DNA of 64,000 nucleotides from Hyphomonadaceae bacterium BRH_c29. GTDB lineage: Bacteria > Pseudomonadota > Alphaproteobacteria > Caulobacterales > Hyphomonadaceae. This document shows, one piece after another, positions 24,979 to 35,913 of this stretch. The position numbers and the translations under genes are program-made. Location of the stretch: NCBI GenBank assembly GCA_000961695.1, contig LADW01000091.1, forward strand, positions 1 to 64,000, given 5' to 3'. Numbering within the stretch: the first letter of the stretch is position 1; every line of letters starts with the position of its first letter. The notes under the pieces are model-generated. The model saw only the letters and a list, made by a program, of their open reading frames with translations, did no database searches and was not told the origin of the DNA.

Positions 24979-26339
24979 AGTGCGTCTCCGAGTTCTTGCA
25001 TGATCGCTCGGTAACGGCCGACGATGGCCTCGCGTGCAATGTGCTGGCCTTCGCGCACCATGTGACGTCCCGCTGACCAGACGTCGGTGACGAGGCTGTC
25101 ATCCCCCGCAAAGATGTAGCTGTCGAGAAGGGTGTCGCCGGTGCGCCCGGCGAGATCGATATGGCCATCGTCAATGGCGACAAGATCAGCCAGCCGCCCC
25201 TCTGAAATGCTTGCGTTATCGCGTCCCGACGCAAGCGCGCCGCCACGATTGATAGCATCAAATAGGCGCCGCCCTGTGGAGACATCAGGCATGGCGAGTG
25301 CGGCGCGTGACCGGTCACGCAGACGTTGGGAGTATTCGAGCGCTCGTAACTCCTCGGTGAGTGAAATGCGGATGTTGGAATCCGAGCCGATCGCAAGCGC
25401 ACCGCCCGCACCAAGCCAGGCGGTCGCGTTGAAAACGCCATCCCCAAGGCTGGCTTCCGTTACCGGACATATGCCTGCCACGGCACCGGTGTGGGCGAGC
25501 CGGGCCGCCTCATCGGCGTCCATCTGGATGCAATGAATCAGACACCACTTGGGCCCCGCGTCGCATTGGTCCAGGAAAAAACTGACAGGGCGCGCGCCAT
25601 GGACGGCCATGACCTCGTCCACTTCTGCTTGCTGTTCAGAGAGGTGCATGTGAATTGGACCGTCGCCTGCAAGCTCGCTTGCAGCTTGCAGGTCCCGAGC
25701 CGCAACGGCGCGAAGGCTGTGAGGCGCAACGCCAAGACGGCAGTCGCTGGGCAAGTATCTCATCGTATGTTGGGCCTGGCGGTGCAGCTTCGCGAAGCAT
25801 TCGAAGTCATTTCCGAAGCGAATCTGGCCCGGCCCGAGTGGCCGACCGTCGCAGCCGCCGAATTCGTAGTGAACCGGCAGAAGCGTCAGGCCGATGCCTG
25901 TTTGTGCTGCGGCTGCGACGATCCGATCCGACATTTCGGACAGTTTGTCATACGTGGCGCCGCCGGGCTGGTGATGCAGATAGTGAAACTCGACGTTTGC
26001 TGAATATCCCGCCTCAAGCATCTCCATCTGCACGAAGGCGGCGATGCCTTCGACATGATCCGGGGTCAGCCGGTCAAGAAACCGGAACATCAGCCGGCGC
26101 CATGTCCAGAATGAATCGCTGGGATCCGGGCCTCTGCGTTCTGTCAGGCCTGCCATCGCTCGCTGGAAGGCGTGCGAGTGGGCGTTGGCGGGTGCCGGCA
26201 ACAGGATGCCTGTCCGGTGACCTTCGGATTGTTGTCCGGTACGGACTGAAATGATTGTGCCCGACTCGTCAAATTCAACGCGGACATCCTTGGCCCAGCC
26301 GCCCTCAAGAAGTGCAGTTCGCGCCGAGATGACTGTCAT
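24975..26339 (-). CDS. hutF: HutF, formimidoylglutamate deiminase
   Basis: 454 residues from the ATG at 26339, with AAGGATGG properly placed before it; the longer frame from 26402 crosses the operator. An amidohydrolase that converts N-formimidoyl-L-glutamate to N-formyl-L-glutamate and ammonia. Seen: PAPANAHSHAFQRAMAGL (metal His pair), EFHYLHHQP, GVAPHSLRAV, PIHMHLSEQQAEVDE, and ALAIGSDSNIRISL with the metal Asp. It works with HutG in the five-step route. Confidence 0.95.
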   Translation of the reverse strand: MTVISARTALLEGGWAKDVRVEFDESGTIISVRTGQQSEGHRTGILLPAPANAHSHAFQRAMAGLTERRGPDPSDSFWTWRRLMFRFLDRLTPDHVEGIAAFVQMEMLEAGYSANVEFHYLHHQPGGATYDKLSEMSDRIVAAAAQTGIGLTLLPVHYEFGGCDGRPLGPGQIRFGNDFECFAKLHRQAQHTMRYLPSDCRLGVAPHSLRAVAARDLQAASELAGDGPIHMHLSEQQAEVDEVMAVHGARPVSFFLDQCDAGPKWCLIHCIQMDADEAARLAHTGAVAGICPVTEASLGDGVFNATAWLGAGGALAIGSDSNIRISLTEELRALEYSQRLRDRSRAALAMPDVSTGRRLFDAINRGGALASGRDNASISEGRLADLVAIDDGHIDLAGRTGDTLLDSYIFAGDDSLVTDVWSAGRHMVREGQHIAREAIVGRYRAIMQELGDAL

Positions 26340-26362
26340 TAACGACCATCCTTGACTCAATA

Positions 26363-26378
26363 ATATGTGCAGACATAT
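26363..26378. promoter_or_regulatory. Candidate HutC operator
   Basis: ATATGT-GCAG-ACATAT, a perfect 6-4-6 palindrome midway in the 73-base gap between the divergent hutF and hutI genes. GntR/HutC operators are short AT-rich dyads with TGT/ACA cores, and the position would control both operons. Confidence 0.6.
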
Positions 26379-26412
26379 AAAAAATCTTTCCGGAATTGGC
26401 AATGAGGGAATG

Positions 26413-27606
26413 ATGCTCCTGACTCACGCAAATCTGGCGACATTCGATGCCGACGGGGCATATGGCCTTGTAACGGATGGCGCGATCTGGATTGAGAGTG
26501 AGTGCATTCGCTGGGTCGGACCGATGCAGGATGCGCCGCAGGAAACTGGGGCGGGAGAGCGCCTGGATCTTGGCGGACGGCTGGTTACGCCTGGACTCGT
26601 TGACTGCCATACGCACATCGTTCACGCGGGCAATCGTTCCAAAGAATTTGAGATGCGCCTCGGCGGAGCTTCATACGAAGAAGTGGCGCGAGCAGGTGGG
26701 GGCATCAATTCAACTGTCACGGCGACGCGAGACGCAAGCGAGGAAGACCTGCTTTGCAGCGCCCTGACTCGCGTTGATGCACTGATTTCGGAAGGCGTCA
26801 CGACGCTTGAAATAAAATCAGGATACGGACTTAATATTAAGTCGGAACTCAAGATGTTGCGTGTGGCCCGAAAGATCGCGCGTGAGAGACCTGTCCGGGT
26901 AAAAACCAGCTTTCTCGGGGCGCATTCCGTCCCGGCTGAATATTCCGGCCGGGCGGATGCTTATCTGGATGAAGTTTGCTTGCCTGCGCTGGCTGCTGCC
27001 GATGAAGCGGGGTTGGTCGACGCTGTTGACGGGTTTTGCGAAGGGATTGCGTTCAGCCGTGAGCAAATCCGGAGGGTTTTCGAGGCGGCGAAATCTCTGG
27101 GGTTGCCAGTGAAGCTGCATGCCGAACAATTGTCAAATCTCGGAGGCGCACAGCTCGCGGCCGAGTTCAGCGCCATGTCGAGTGATCATTTGGAATATGC
27201 GACCGAAGAGGATGTCGCAGCCATGGCTCGTGCCGGCATGGCGGCCGTTTTGCTTCCTGGCGCGTTCTATTTTCTGCGGGAAACGAAGCTTCCGCCGCTC
27301 GAGGCGCTGCGAAGCCATGGCGTGGCGATGGCGCTGGCCACCGACTGTAATCCGGGAACGTCCCCCCTGACCTCACCTCTATTGGTCATGAACATGGCGT
27401 GCACCTTGTTCAGAATGACGCCCGAGGAGGCATTGTCTGGCGTAACCCTGCATGGTGCGCAGGCGCTGGGATTGAATGACTGTGGAAAGCTCTGCGCAGG
27501 TGCGCGGGCCGACCTTGCAATCTGGGACGTCGAGCATCCGGCAGAGCTGGCTTACAGGATTGGCTTCAACCCTTTGCACAAGCGTATTTTCGCGGGAGCG
27601 ATGTGA
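26413..27606 (+). CDS. hutI: HutI, imidazolonepropionase
   Basis: 397 residues from the ATG at 26413, five bases after GAGG; the adjacent ATG at 26410 is possible. It hydrolyses imidazolonepropionate to formimidoylglutamate. Amidohydrolase motifs: [21 protein letters not shown] (metal His pair), [20 protein letters not shown], and [12 protein letters not shown] with the metal Asp. First gene of the plus-strand hut operon; it overlaps hutH. Confidence 0.96.
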   Translation: MLLTHANLATFDADGAYGLVTDGAIWIESECIRWVGPMQDAPQETGAGERLDLGGRLVTPGLVDCHTHIVHAGNRSKEFEMRLGGASYEEVARAGGGINSTVTATRDASEEDLLCSALTRVDALISEGVTTLEIKSGYGLNIKSELKMLRVARKIARERPVRVKTSFLGAHSVPAEYSGRADAYLDEVCLPALAAADEAGLVDAVDGFCEGIAFSREQIRRVFEAAKSLGLPVKLHAEQLSNLGGAQLAAEFSAMSSDHLEYATEEDVAAMARAGMAAVLLPGAFYFLRETKLPPLEALRSHGVAMALATDCNPGTSPLTSPLLVMNMACTLFRMTPEEALSGVTLHGAQALGLNDCGKLCAGARADLAIWDVEHPAELAYRIGFNPLHKRIFAGAM

Positions 27607-29144
27607 TGATGACTCTCGTGCCGGGCTCCGCGACACTGGCCCAACTTGAGACTGTTTGGCGCGCAGGCGCTCCGGTGAGACTGTCGGAGACGGCGCGTCC
27701 CGCAATAGAAAAGGCAGCGGCCATAGTCGCCGAGGCGGCTTCGGGTGAAGTGGCCGTGTACGGCGTAAATACCGGGTTCGGAAAGCTGGCCAGTATCAAG
27801 ATCAGGCCGGAAGACACCGAGACTTTGCAACGCAACCTTGTGTTGTCGCATTGCTGCGGAGTCGGCGAAGCGCTCGACGTGGCAACGACACGATTGATGA
27901 TGGCGCTGAAGCTCCTGTCGCTCGGGCGTGGAGCGTCAGGCGTGTCCTGGCGGACCATCGCCATGATGGAAGCCTTGCTCGACAAGGGCGTGACGCCGGT
28001 CATCCCCGGGCAGGGGTCTGTCGGCGCGTCGGGCGATCTTGCGCCATTGGCGCACATGGCTGCCGTCATGATTGGCGAAGGTGAAGCCCGGCTCGGCGAT
28101 GAGCGAATGCCTGCCATGCGGGCACTTGCAAAGGCGGGGCTCAAGCCCGTCACGCTCGGTCCCAAAGAGGGGCTCGGACTTATCAATGGCACTCAGTTTT
28201 CGACTGCCTGCGCTCTGGCGGGGCTGTTCGCCGCTAAGCGTACCGCGTTACAGTGCGTGGTTTCCGCAGCGCTTTCCACGGATGCAGTCATGGCATCGAC
28301 CGCGCCATTGCTGCCGGAAATACATGCGTTGCGCGGACACAAGGGACAAATTCGCATAGCGCGCGGGATGCGCGAACTCCTTGAGGGTTCCCAGATACGG
28401 GAAAGCCATCGTAGCGACGATTCACGCGTGCAGGATCCTTACTGTATCCGCTGCCAGCCACAGGTGACGGGTGCGGCGCTCGACCTTCTGGATTTTGCCG
28501 GGCAGACACTTGAGATCGAAGCAAATGCGGTGTCTGACAATCCGCTCGTTCTTGTCGAAACGGGGCAGATTGTTTCGGGTGGGAACTTTCATGCGGAGCC
28601 CGTCGCATTCGCCGCCGATCAGATCGCGCTTGCGATTGCCGAGATCGGCGCAATCTCGCAGCGCCGCGTCGCATTGATGGTCGACCCGACGCTGTCCTTT
28701 GATCTGCCGCCATTCCTGACACCGGAACCAGGATTGAACTCGGGGATGATGATCGCGGAAGTGACATCGGCAGCCTTGATGAGTGAGAACAAGCACCTGG
28801 CCAATCCGTGCTCAACTGATTCCACGCCAACGTCTGCCAATCAGGAAGATCATGTATCGATGGCCGCGCATGGTGCGCGCAGGCTTCACCGCATGAACCA
28901 GAACCTTGAGATGATCATCGCGGTGGAGTTGCTCTGTGGTGCACAGGGCGTCGAATTTCGCGCGCCGCTGGAAACTAGTCCGGCGTTGAAACGTGTGCTT
29001 TCGATGCTTCGTGAAAAGGTAAGTCGCCTCATGACCGATCGATACATGGCGCCCGATCTGGAGCAGGTCGCTATGATGGTCGCCAACGGAGATTTCTCTG
29101 CTGCAGCGGGGCTGCCGGCATCCATTGATGGGGTCACGGCATGA
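27606..29144 (+). CDS. hutH: HutH, histidine ammonia-lyase
   Basis: 512 residues; the ATG at 27606 overlaps the hutI stop (TGATG) and is six bases after GGGAG. It removes ammonia from histidine to give urocanate. Seen: [11 protein letters not shown] and [15 protein letters not shown], whose Ala-Ser-Gly makes the MIO prosthetic group (near residue 143). [15 protein letters not shown] and [10 protein letters not shown] are also conserved. It overlaps hutG by 4 bases. Confidence 0.97.
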   Translation: MMTLVPGSATLAQLETVWRAGAPVRLSETARPAIEKAAAIVAEAASGEVAVYGVNTGFGKLASIKIRPEDTETLQRNLVLSHCCGVGEALDVATTRLMMALKLLSLGRGASGVSWRTIAMMEALLDKGVTPVIPGQGSVGASGDLAPLAHMAAVMIGEGEARLGDERMPAMRALAKAGLKPVTLGPKEGLGLINGTQFSTACALAGLFAAKRTALQCVVSAALSTDAVMASTAPLLPEIHALRGHKGQIRIARGMRELLEGSQIRESHRSDDSRVQDPYCIRCQPQVTGAALDLLDFAGQTLEIEANAVSDNPLVLVETGQIVSGGNFHAEPVAFAADQIALAIAEIGAISQRRVALMVDPTLSFDLPPFLTPEPGLNSGMMIAEVTSAALMSENKHLANPCSTDSTPTSANQEDHVSMAAHGARRLHRMNQNLEMIIAVELLCGAQGVEFRAPLETSPALKRVLSMLREKVSRLMTDRYMAPDLEQVAMMVANGDFSAAAGLPASIDGVTA

Positions 29145-29941
29145 CCCCCGTGAGTGTCCAGCGTGGCGATAGCCCCGTCGTGCTCGGTGTCCCGCACAGC
29201 GGCACTTTCGTGCCAGCCGATATTTTCAGCCGACTTACCCCACTGGGGCAAAGCCTTTCTGATGCGGATTGGCATGTCGACCGTCTTTACGAAGGCCTCC
29301 TTGCAGGAGCCACGATGGTGAAGGCGAATTTTCATCGCTATGTCATCGACGCAAACAGGGACCCTTCGGGGGCGAGCCTCTATCCCGGGCAAAACACGAC
29401 CGGGCTCGTGCCGATCACCGATTTCGACGGGCAGCCTTTGTGGCGCACTCCGCCCGACGAAGAAGAGATAGAGGTGCGGCGCGCAGCCTGGCATTTGCCG
29501 TACCATGCCGCCTTGAGTGCGGAACTGGCGCGCGTGAAAGCGATCCATGGTGTTGTCGTCCTGTACGATTGCCACTCGATCCGGTCGCACGCACCTTACC
29601 TGTTTGAAGGGACCCTACCGGATTTCAATATCGGGACGAACAACGGCGCGACATGCGATCCAGCACTGGAGCGCGCAGTATCCGAAACGTGTCGCAGGGT
29701 TCGAGGCCACACCATGGTTGTGAATGGCCGCTTTCGGGGGGGCTGGACGACACGCTTTTACGGTCGACCGGAAGACGGTGTACATGCAGTGCAGATGGAG
29801 CTTGTTCAGTCGACCTACCTCGCAACAGAAACGCTTCCCTTCGACTATGACGACGGCAAAGCACGGCTCATCCGCGGACATCTCGCGGCGGTTCTTGAGG
29901 CGCTTGAGCGCTCAGCATATCAACTAAAAGGCACATCATGA
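29141..29941 (+). CDS. hutG: HutG, N-formylglutamate amidohydrolase
   Basis: 266 residues. It splits N-formylglutamate into glutamate and formate, the last step of the HutF route. Seen: [30 protein letters not shown] and [19 protein letters not shown], with the metal-binding His and Asp residues of the family. It overlaps hutH and hutU by 4 bases each. It is the formylglutamate-type, not the arginase-like formimidoylglutamase also called HutG, in agreement with the presence of hutF. Confidence 0.94.
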   Translation: MTPVSVQRGDSPVVLGVPHSGTFVPADIFSRLTPLGQSLSDADWHVDRLYEGLLAGATMVKANFHRYVIDANRDPSGASLYPGQNTTGLVPITDFDGQPLWRTPPDEEEIEVRRAAWHLPYHAALSAELARVKAIHGVVVLYDCHSIRSHAPYLFEGTLPDFNIGTNNGATCDPALERAVSETCRRVRGHTMVVNGRFRGGWTTRFYGRPEDGVHAVQMELVQSTYLATETLPFDYDDGKARLIRGHLAAVLEALERSAYQLKGTS

Positions 29942-31602
29942 CCGACCCACGCCATAACATGCGGGATATCTACCCGGCGACTGGAACCGAGATCACGGCA
30001 AAGAGCTGGCTGACCGAGGCGCCGATGCGAATGTTGATGAACAATCTGCATCCGGATGTTGCTGAAAATCCGCATGAGCTGGTCGTCTATGGCGGAATTG
30101 GACGTGCAGCACGCACATGGGCTGACTTCGACAAGATTGTTGCCAGCTTGAAAGAGCTGGAAGCAGACGAGACGCTTCTCGTCCAATCCGGAAAGCCGGT
30201 TGGCGTATTCCGCACGCATGCCGATGCGCCGCGCGTCCTGATTGCCAACTCGAATCTGGTGCCGCATTGGGCCAATTGGGACCATTTCAATGAGCTCGAT
30301 AAGAAAGGGCTCGCGATGTACGGTCAGATGACCGCCGGGTCCTGGATCTATATCGGGTCTCAGGGCATCGTGCAGGGGACATATGAAACCTTCGTTGAGG
30401 CTGGCCGCCAGCATTATGGCGGAGACCTCAGGGGGCGGTGGATATTGACGGGTGGATTGGGTGGTATGGGCGGCGCTCAGCCGCTGGCTGCCGTCATGGC
30501 GGGAGCGTGCTGTCTTGCGGTTGAGTGCGACGAGACGCGGGTCGATTTCCGTCTTCGTACACGGTATGTCGATGCGAAGACATCGAGCCTCGATGAAGCA
30601 CTGGAGATGATCGCCGGCTGGACAGCAGCGGGCGAAGCGAAATCTGTAGCGCTGATCGGCAATGCGGCGGATATATTCCCCGAGATTTTCGCCCGCGGTG
30701 TGCGGCCGGACATCGTGACGGACCAGACAAGCGCGCATGATCCGCTGCACGGATACCTGCCACAAGGCTGGACCATCGCAGAGTGGCGCGAAGCACAAGT
30801 GGTGGAGCCAAAGCGCGTCGAACAGGCTGCCCGGGCCAGCATGAAGATCCAGGTCAAGGCAATGGTCGATTTCTGGAATGCCGGCGTGCCAACACTCGAT
30901 TACGGCAACAATATCCGGCAGGTGGCGAAAGACGAAGGCCTTGAGAATGCATTCGACTTTCCTGGGTTCGTCCCGGCCTATATCCGACCGCTGTTTTGTC
31001 GGGGTGTCGGGCCGTTTCGCTGGTGCGCCCTGTCGGGAGACCCTGAGGACATCTACAAGACGGATGCAAAGGTGCGCGAACTGGTGGATGATCCGCATCT
31101 GCACAACTGGCTCGATATGGCGCGTGAACGGATTCCGTTCCAAGGGCTGCCCGCACGCATCTGCTGGGTCGGCCTTGGGGTGCGAGACAAGTTGGGTTTG
31201 GCTTTCAACGAGATGGTGCGAAACGGGGAGCTGTCTGCGCCGATTGTGATTGGCAGAGATCATCTGGATTCAGGATCTGTCGCCTCACCCAATCGCGAGA
31301 CGGAAGCCATGAGAGATGGTTCGGATGCCGTTTCGGACTGGCCACTGTTGAATGCCTTGTTGAATACGGCATCGGGCGCAACCTGGGTGTCGTTCCATCA
31401 TGGTGGCGGTGTCGGTATGGGCTTCTCCCAGCACTCGGGCATGGTGATTTGCTGTGACGGAACAGAAGAGGCCGATAAACGCATCGCACGGGTACTCTGG
31501 AATGATCCGGCGTCAGGCGTCATGCGCCACGCAGATGCAGGATATGAGTCGGCGCTTGAATGCGCTGTCGAGCATAAACTCAACTTGCCGGGTATTCTAT
31601 AG
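29938..31602 (+). CDS. hutU: HutU, urocanate hydratase
   Basis: 554 residues, normal length. It hydrates urocanate to imidazolonepropionate with tightly bound NAD+. Seen: [22 protein letters not shown] (NAD-binding loop), [21 protein letters not shown] with the reactive Cys, and [19 protein letters not shown]. The order hutI-H-G-U places the second enzyme last; all four genes overlap, so the operon is tightly coupled. Confidence 0.97.
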   Translation: MTDPRHNMRDIYPATGTEITAKSWLTEAPMRMLMNNLHPDVAENPHELVVYGGIGRAARTWADFDKIVASLKELEADETLLVQSGKPVGVFRTHADAPRVLIANSNLVPHWANWDHFNELDKKGLAMYGQMTAGSWIYIGSQGIVQGTYETFVEAGRQHYGGDLRGRWILTGGLGGMGGAQPLAAVMAGACCLAVECDETRVDFRLRTRYVDAKTSSLDEALEMIAGWTAAGEAKSVALIGNAADIFPEIFARGVRPDIVTDQTSAHDPLHGYLPQGWTIAEWREAQVVEPKRVEQAARASMKIQVKAMVDFWNAGVPTLDYGNNIRQVAKDEGLENAFDFPGFVPAYIRPLFCRGVGPFRWCALSGDPEDIYKTDAKVRELVDDPHLHNWLDMARERIPFQGLPARICWVGLGVRDKLGLAFNEMVRNGELSAPIVIGRDHLDSGSVASPNRETEAMRDGSDAVSDWPLLNALLNTASGATWVSFHHGGGVGMGFSQHSGMVICCDGTEEADKRIARVLWNDPASGVMRHADAGYESALECAVEHKLNLPGIL

Positions 31603-31661
31603 TGGCAAGCTAAAAGTTAAGCATAGGCAGCGCTTAAAATCATGGTGCTTGGAAAGTCTTC

Positions 31662-32240
31662 TTATCCTCCGGGGCGCGGCGGCGCCGCGACTCCCATCCA
31701 GGCATTGATCTCGCTGGCGAGCATCTGAGCATGCCGCAAGCTCAGCTTGGCGTGCGTGCTGATAACCCAGCGGACACTTTCGTCCGTCGCCACGAGGAGT
31801 GGAACGCGCTTTGCGATCAGCATTTCCTCGGGGAGGGCGCCGCTGGCGAGGGCCAGATTGTAGTGCTTCTTCGAATTCATCTCGGCAGTGCCAGATTTCG
31901 GGGCGAGCTCGACATAGGCATAGCGGAACTTGTCCAGGTCGCGGATCAGATTGCGTGTACGCATGAAGCCCCATTCGATCGGGATCACAGGGTACGTGGT
32001 CAGCGTCACCGTACCGACGATCCGGTCGAAAACCACACGTAAATGCTGGGATCCGAAAAGGCCAACCAAAAGAATTCCGATCCCAAGGACAAACAGGAGC
32101 GTGCGGGCATGCTCGACATCAGACGTGATGTTGAGAACCGCCAGCGCGATGAGCCCGATGCCGGCAAGTGACATCAAGGCGGCGCTGACCCAACTCGGTT
32201 CGAAGAGAACCAGCGTATCTGCATTGTGCCGAATTTTCAT
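31662..32240 (-). CDS. Conserved membrane protein, function unknown
   Basis: 192 residues, with two membrane segments near 17-37 and 46-64 followed by a soluble C-terminal domain of about 120 residues (YVELAPKSGTAEMNSKKHYNLAL). No family was recognised. The C-terminal part, read as strand then helix (ESVRWVISTHAKLSLRHAQMLASEINAWM), looks like a small PH-like cytoplasmic domain, which is only an impression. It converges with hutU across 59 bases without a clear terminator. Confidence 0.7.
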   Translation of the reverse strand: MKIRHNADTLVLFEPSWVSAALMSLAGIGLIALAVLNITSDVEHARTLLFVLGIGILLVGLFGSQHLRVVFDRIVGTVTLTTYPVIPIEWGFMRTRNLIRDLDKFRYAYVELAPKSGTAEMNSKKHYNLALASGALPEEMLIAKRVPLLVATDESVRWVISTHAKLSLRHAQMLASEINAWMGVAAPPRPGG

Positions 32241-32304
32241 ACGAGTCCTATCCTCTCGGTTTCAGAGTCTTCTGTGCAATGCTCCACGCAAAGGGACTAT
32301 GCTG

Positions 32305-32325
32305 TCCGCCATCAAATCTGGCGGA
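32305..32325. repeat. 7-bp hairpin upstream of a small secreted protein
   Basis: TCCGCCA and TGGCGGA flank a 7-base loop in the 140-base divergent gap, 55 bases before the ATG at 32381. It could be an operator or leader hairpin. Confidence 0.35.
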
Positions 32326-32380
32326 GTCCGGGCGGGATGTGCGTTGAAGAGCGTGAAGGCATATTACAACGGAGACTCAG

Positions 32381-32791
32381 ATGCGTTTTAGCTCAATTCC
32401 CGGAACCTGTGTGCACGCCCTTGGCTTGGGGCTTTGCCTGATGATGGCCGTTGGCAACCAGGCGAGCGCCGAGCCTGCCGCGTGTGCCATACCGGTTCCC
32501 GCCGGGGTCCCGGTCCCGGAAGGCTTGAATATCCAGACCTGCAGCGCTTCTGAAAAGATCACCGGCTTCCACGGCAAGGCGCCGCTGCCGGCGGATGTGG
32601 ATGCCAGCTTCGCGGCGCTGAAAGCGACGTACAAAGCCGATGGGTTCGCGCTGTACGACAACTCTCATGGCAAGATCCGCAGCGTGATATTCGGTGGGAA
32701 GGGGCACCGCAAAGGCGAGATTCAGCTCAATCCGAAAGACGGCTACCTGTCGGTGTCGATCAACCTCTACCCGGCGGACATAACGGAATAG
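32381..32791 (+). CDS. Small exported protein, function unknown
   Basis: 136 residues with a signal peptide (hydrophobic ALGLGLCLMMAV, likely cleavage after ASA near residue 30). The mature part is about 105 residues with two Cys in the first stretch (AACAIP and IQTCSASE), probably a disulfide in the periplasm. A ribosome site ACGGAGA precedes the ATG. No homologous family was recognised. Confidence 0.68.
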   Translation: MRFSSIPGTCVHALGLGLCLMMAVGNQASAEPAACAIPVPAGVPVPEGLNIQTCSASEKITGFHGKAPLPADVDASFAALKATYKADGFALYDNSHGKIRSVIFGGKGHRKGEIQLNPKDGYLSVSINLYPADITE

Positions 32792-32809
32792 GTTGAAGGG
32801 CAAGCAGCC

Positions 32810-34072
32810 TCAGCCCAGCGCCTTCAGCATCTTCGGCACAAGAGCCTCATTGTGGATGCAGATATTCGCGACCGATTCATGCGAGAAGCTCGCGCCGGTG
32901 TACCAGGTGCCGCGTTCACCCTGCATCTGACGCATGCGGGCGATGAGACCGGCCTTGATCGCCTCCGGCTTATATTCCGCGAAATACTCCCAGATTTCTT
33001 GCTGGATTACGGCATTGATCGTGGCGCCACGCTTGGTGACTTCTTCGCGCAGGATTTCGATCAGTTCCGACCCCGAATACGTGCCGGGCAGCTGGTTGGC
33101 GATGTAGAGATGACCGCCGAGACCCGCATCATAGCCCTCCCGCCGGGCAGACATGAGTAAACCGGGCTCAACGCCGGGCAGGCAGGTTTCGCTATAGTAT
33201 TCGATCTGCTCCTGGAACCAGTCCTCCGAAGAGATTAGGGTCGTGGCATAGCCGCCCCACTGGATCGAGTCGCCGACGACACGTTCTGATTCGGTCGGCT
33301 CCAGCAGGGCCGAGAACCGGTCGACTGGCATGGCGCAGACGAGTGCGTCGAAATGTTCTTCCGTGCCGTCCGCCAGCACGATCCTGTGGCCGTTGACGGT
33401 GCGATCAATCTGGCGGACCTGCGCTTCAAGGTGCACATCCAGTTTCGCGGCGAGGCGTTCCCAGAACTCGCTCCAGCCTTCGACGGGCATATAGATCTTG
33501 TTGAGCGTGCCGGAGAGGATCAGGTCCATATCCACCCAGCGCATGGCGTGCAGGATCGGCACGGTCTTGAGGTCGCCATATCCCATGCCGGTGACCGTAC
33601 GCATCATCATCTTCTCGATCTTGCCGAGCTTGCGTGCGCGGAGCCATTCGATGGCCGGTGTTGCGGCCTCATCAAGGGCCGCTTGTGGCGGCGCGTCGGA
33701 CTCCAGCGCTTTCAGCAGCTTGCGCCGCGCCTGCACGTAGCGGATGCCCTGCACAGCCAGTGGGGCGCCCGGCCCGGAATTGAAGAAGTCGCGGGCAGGC
33801 ACGCCGTCGATCTTGTGCGGCACGATTTTCTGGATGGTGATGCCGTCGGCGCGCATCCACTCCATGACGCGACGGTGCGACATGATCGTGTAGCAGGTGC
33901 CGAACTCGATGAGGTCTTCGCCTTGCAACACGCTCAGGGATTTGCCGCCGACGCGGTGGGATTTTTCAAACAGCGTAACAGAATGTCCGCTCTGCTCTAT
34001 CAGCAGGCGCGCGAACGTCAGGCCAGCAGGGCCTGCGCCGAGAATGGCGATGCGCTTACCGCCCGGCTTCAT
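32810..34072 (-). CDS. FAD-dependent amine-oxidase-like oxidoreductase
   Basis: 420 residues. The N-terminus has the dinucleotide fold RIAILGAGPAGLTFARLL and the Glu of the FAD ribose site in VTLFEKSHRVGGKS, as in monoamine oxidases and phytoene desaturases. DALVCAMPVDRF near 245 is the second FAD-contact strand. The substrate region is not recognised. The C-terminal end GTWYTGASFSHESVANI matches the usual FAD-pyrophosphate contact of the family. No signal peptide. Confidence 0.8.
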   Translation of the reverse strand: MKPGGKRIAILGAGPAGLTFARLLIEQSGHSVTLFEKSHRVGGKSLSVLQGEDLIEFGTCYTIMSHRRVMEWMRADGITIQKIVPHKIDGVPARDFFNSGPGAPLAVQGIRYVQARRKLLKALESDAPPQAALDEAATPAIEWLRARKLGKIEKMMMRTVTGMGYGDLKTVPILHAMRWVDMDLILSGTLNKIYMPVEGWSEFWERLAAKLDVHLEAQVRQIDRTVNGHRIVLADGTEEHFDALVCAMPVDRFSALLEPTESERVVGDSIQWGGYATTLISSEDWFQEQIEYYSETCLPGVEPGLLMSARREGYDAGLGGHLYIANQLPGTYSGSELIEILREEVTKRGATINAVIQQEIWEYFAEYKPEAIKAGLIARMRQMQGERGTWYTGASFSHESVANICIHNEALVPKMLKALG

Positions 34073-34185
34073 CTGAAATACTCACAACAGCACTGGCAGA
34101 TAGGACTAGCCCATTGCGTCGCCGATGCAAGGCGAATGCTGTCGCTTGTGTGTCAGAGTTTGCGCGTTTTGGTAGGGAAGGTCGT

Positions 34186-35913
34186 TCAACCGTTTACAGT
34201 GCGGCGAGCGGCAGGATTCCCGTCGCCTAATGCGGGGAGGCTGCTGCGGTCGGTCAGGTTGCCCACGGTTGCCGACGACGGCAGCGTGATCGTGATCGCG
34301 TTGCCGATCTTGTTCAGCGGCCTCACGGCAATCTGGGCGCCTTGGCTGTTGAGGTATTTCTTGATCAGCGCCAGCTCCAGGCCGCGGGTCACATATTGAT
34401 TGGTGCCGGGGCGGGTTTCGTCGCCATAGGGCTCGAAGAAGTCGGAAACCTCTGCCGGGCTCAGCGGACGGCCGCGGTCGACAATCGTGACATGAATGCG
34501 GTTCTCATCGTCTGGCGTACAGGTCAGCACGACGGGGTCAATGGAGACCATGGAGGCGCGCTTGAGCAGCTTGACCACAGTGGACGTAAAACGCGGTCCA
34601 TCGATCATCACGACGCCAAGATCCTGCGGGATCGACACCTTGATACGGTCGAACGTTGCTTTCTCCCAGGTCGCAGCCGCCCAGAGCTGGTCGGGCGAGA
34701 GCAGCTCGCGCAGGTCTTCCGGCGCTTCATTGGAGAAGGTGCCGCCAGTCTCGCCTTCTGCATAGTCCTCAATATCGCGCACCAGGTCGAGCAGGTCGCG
34801 GGCGACCTTGTCGATGCTGTCGCAATGGCTGCGGATCTCTTCACGTGAGAATTCGATGCGCGAGCCGGACGACATGGCTGAGGCCAGCGTCATGATATAT
34901 TTCAGCGGGCCGGCAAGGTCGGTCGAAGCGCGCGAGATGAAGCGCGACCGGGCACCCAGGGCGTCATTGATCGTTTCCTGCGCAGCCAGAAGCGAGCGCT
35001 GCGTCTCTTTCTGCAGGTTGATGTTCGTGTGTGTGACGATGAAGTTCCGGTTGGCCGACTGGGTCACCGAACGGATGAACCAGTCGCTGCCTTTGACCGA
35101 GATTTCCTTGGTGCCGAGATCGGCTGCGCTCGGCACGAAATCCGGGAAGTAATTCTGGTGATAGGTATTGGCCACCAGGCGCTCGCCGGTTTCGGTGAAG
35201 ATGGCAAAGCCGTGCCGCGAGGTTTCGAGCGACTGCTTGAGCAGATCGTGCGCGCGTTCGGTTTCGGTGCGCGACACAACCAGTTCCAGCGTCGACTGGA
35301 AGAAGTTCCGTGAACTGACAAGCAAGGCGATCGACAAGGCCAGGCCGAACAGGGTAGCCGTCATTGCCGTTGCAGTATGATACTGCAGCAGACCAAGCAG
35401 CTGGACGACAGTGGCCGCCGTCATGTAGCGCGCCGCGACACCCACCATTGGCGCAGTGAAGCCTACCACGCCGCAGCACATGCCCATCGATACGCCGATC
35501 ATGGTCAGCTGCTGGGCTTCGGTCTTTTCCAGAGGCACCAGCATCAGGCCCGTCCACCACAGGCCGAGCACGAAGGAGCCGATTTCAGCCTTCTTTACAA
35601 ATCGGCCAGACGGGACGCGACCACTGTCGAGGTCAAGTGGTCTCAGGCCGCTGAAGAACATAAAGCCGGAATAGAAAGCGATCGGAAGCCACCAAGCAAA
35701 CACGGTCCAGCAAAATCCGCTTTCGCGGCTGGCCGAGAACATGCCCAGAAGGATGGTGGCATTGATCAGCGTTATGACGCTGATCGGGATCTTGTATTTC
35801 TGGAACCGGCTCAGCATGTGCAGGTTCATCGGCCCGCGCACGCTCTCATCGATCTTCGGGGAACCGAAGAGGATCAGGTCAAGAAACGTGAAACGGGTCG
35901 CCGCACTGGTCAT
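34186..35913 (-). CDS. Membrane sensor with degenerate histidine-kinase core (pseudokinase candidate)
   Basis: 575 residues: about six membrane segments (45-200), a coiled linker, a PAS-like segment (about 225-300), then a kinase-like core. In the H-box F325-ISRASTDLAGPL the phosphoacceptor His is replaced by Thr331 and the Arg by Ala334. In the ATP-binding part the N-box Asn is replaced by Arg (VVKLLKRAS) and the G1 box has lost a Gly (VDRGRPLS). It therefore probably cannot autophosphorylate on His. It may act as a scaffold or allosteric partner of another kinase. No response regulator is adjacent. The gene before it is a divergent GT-C-like protein. Confidence 0.75.
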   Translation of the reverse strand: MTSAATRFTFLDLILFGSPKIDESVRGPMNLHMLSRFQKYKIPISVITLINATILLGMFSASRESGFCWTVFAWWLPIAFYSGFMFFSGLRPLDLDSGRVPSGRFVKKAEIGSFVLGLWWTGLMLVPLEKTEAQQLTMIGVSMGMCCGVVGFTAPMVGVAARYMTAATVVQLLGLLQYHTATAMTATLFGLALSIALLVSSRNFFQSTLELVVSRTETERAHDLLKQSLETSRHGFAIFTETGERLVANTYHQNYFPDFVPSAADLGTKEISVKGSDWFIRSVTQSANRNFIVTHTNINLQKETQRSLLAAQETINDALGARSRFISRASTDLAGPLKYIMTLASAMSSGSRIEFSREEIRSHCDSIDKVARDLLDLVRDIEDYAEGETGGTFSNEAPEDLRELLSPDQLWAAATWEKATFDRIKVSIPQDLGVVMIDGPRFTSTVVKLLKRASMVSIDPVVLTCTPDDENRIHVTIVDRGRPLSPAEVSDFFEPYGDETRPGTNQYVTRGLELALIKKYLNSQGAQIAVRPLNKIGNAITITLPSSATVGNLTDRSSLPALGDGNPAARRTVNG

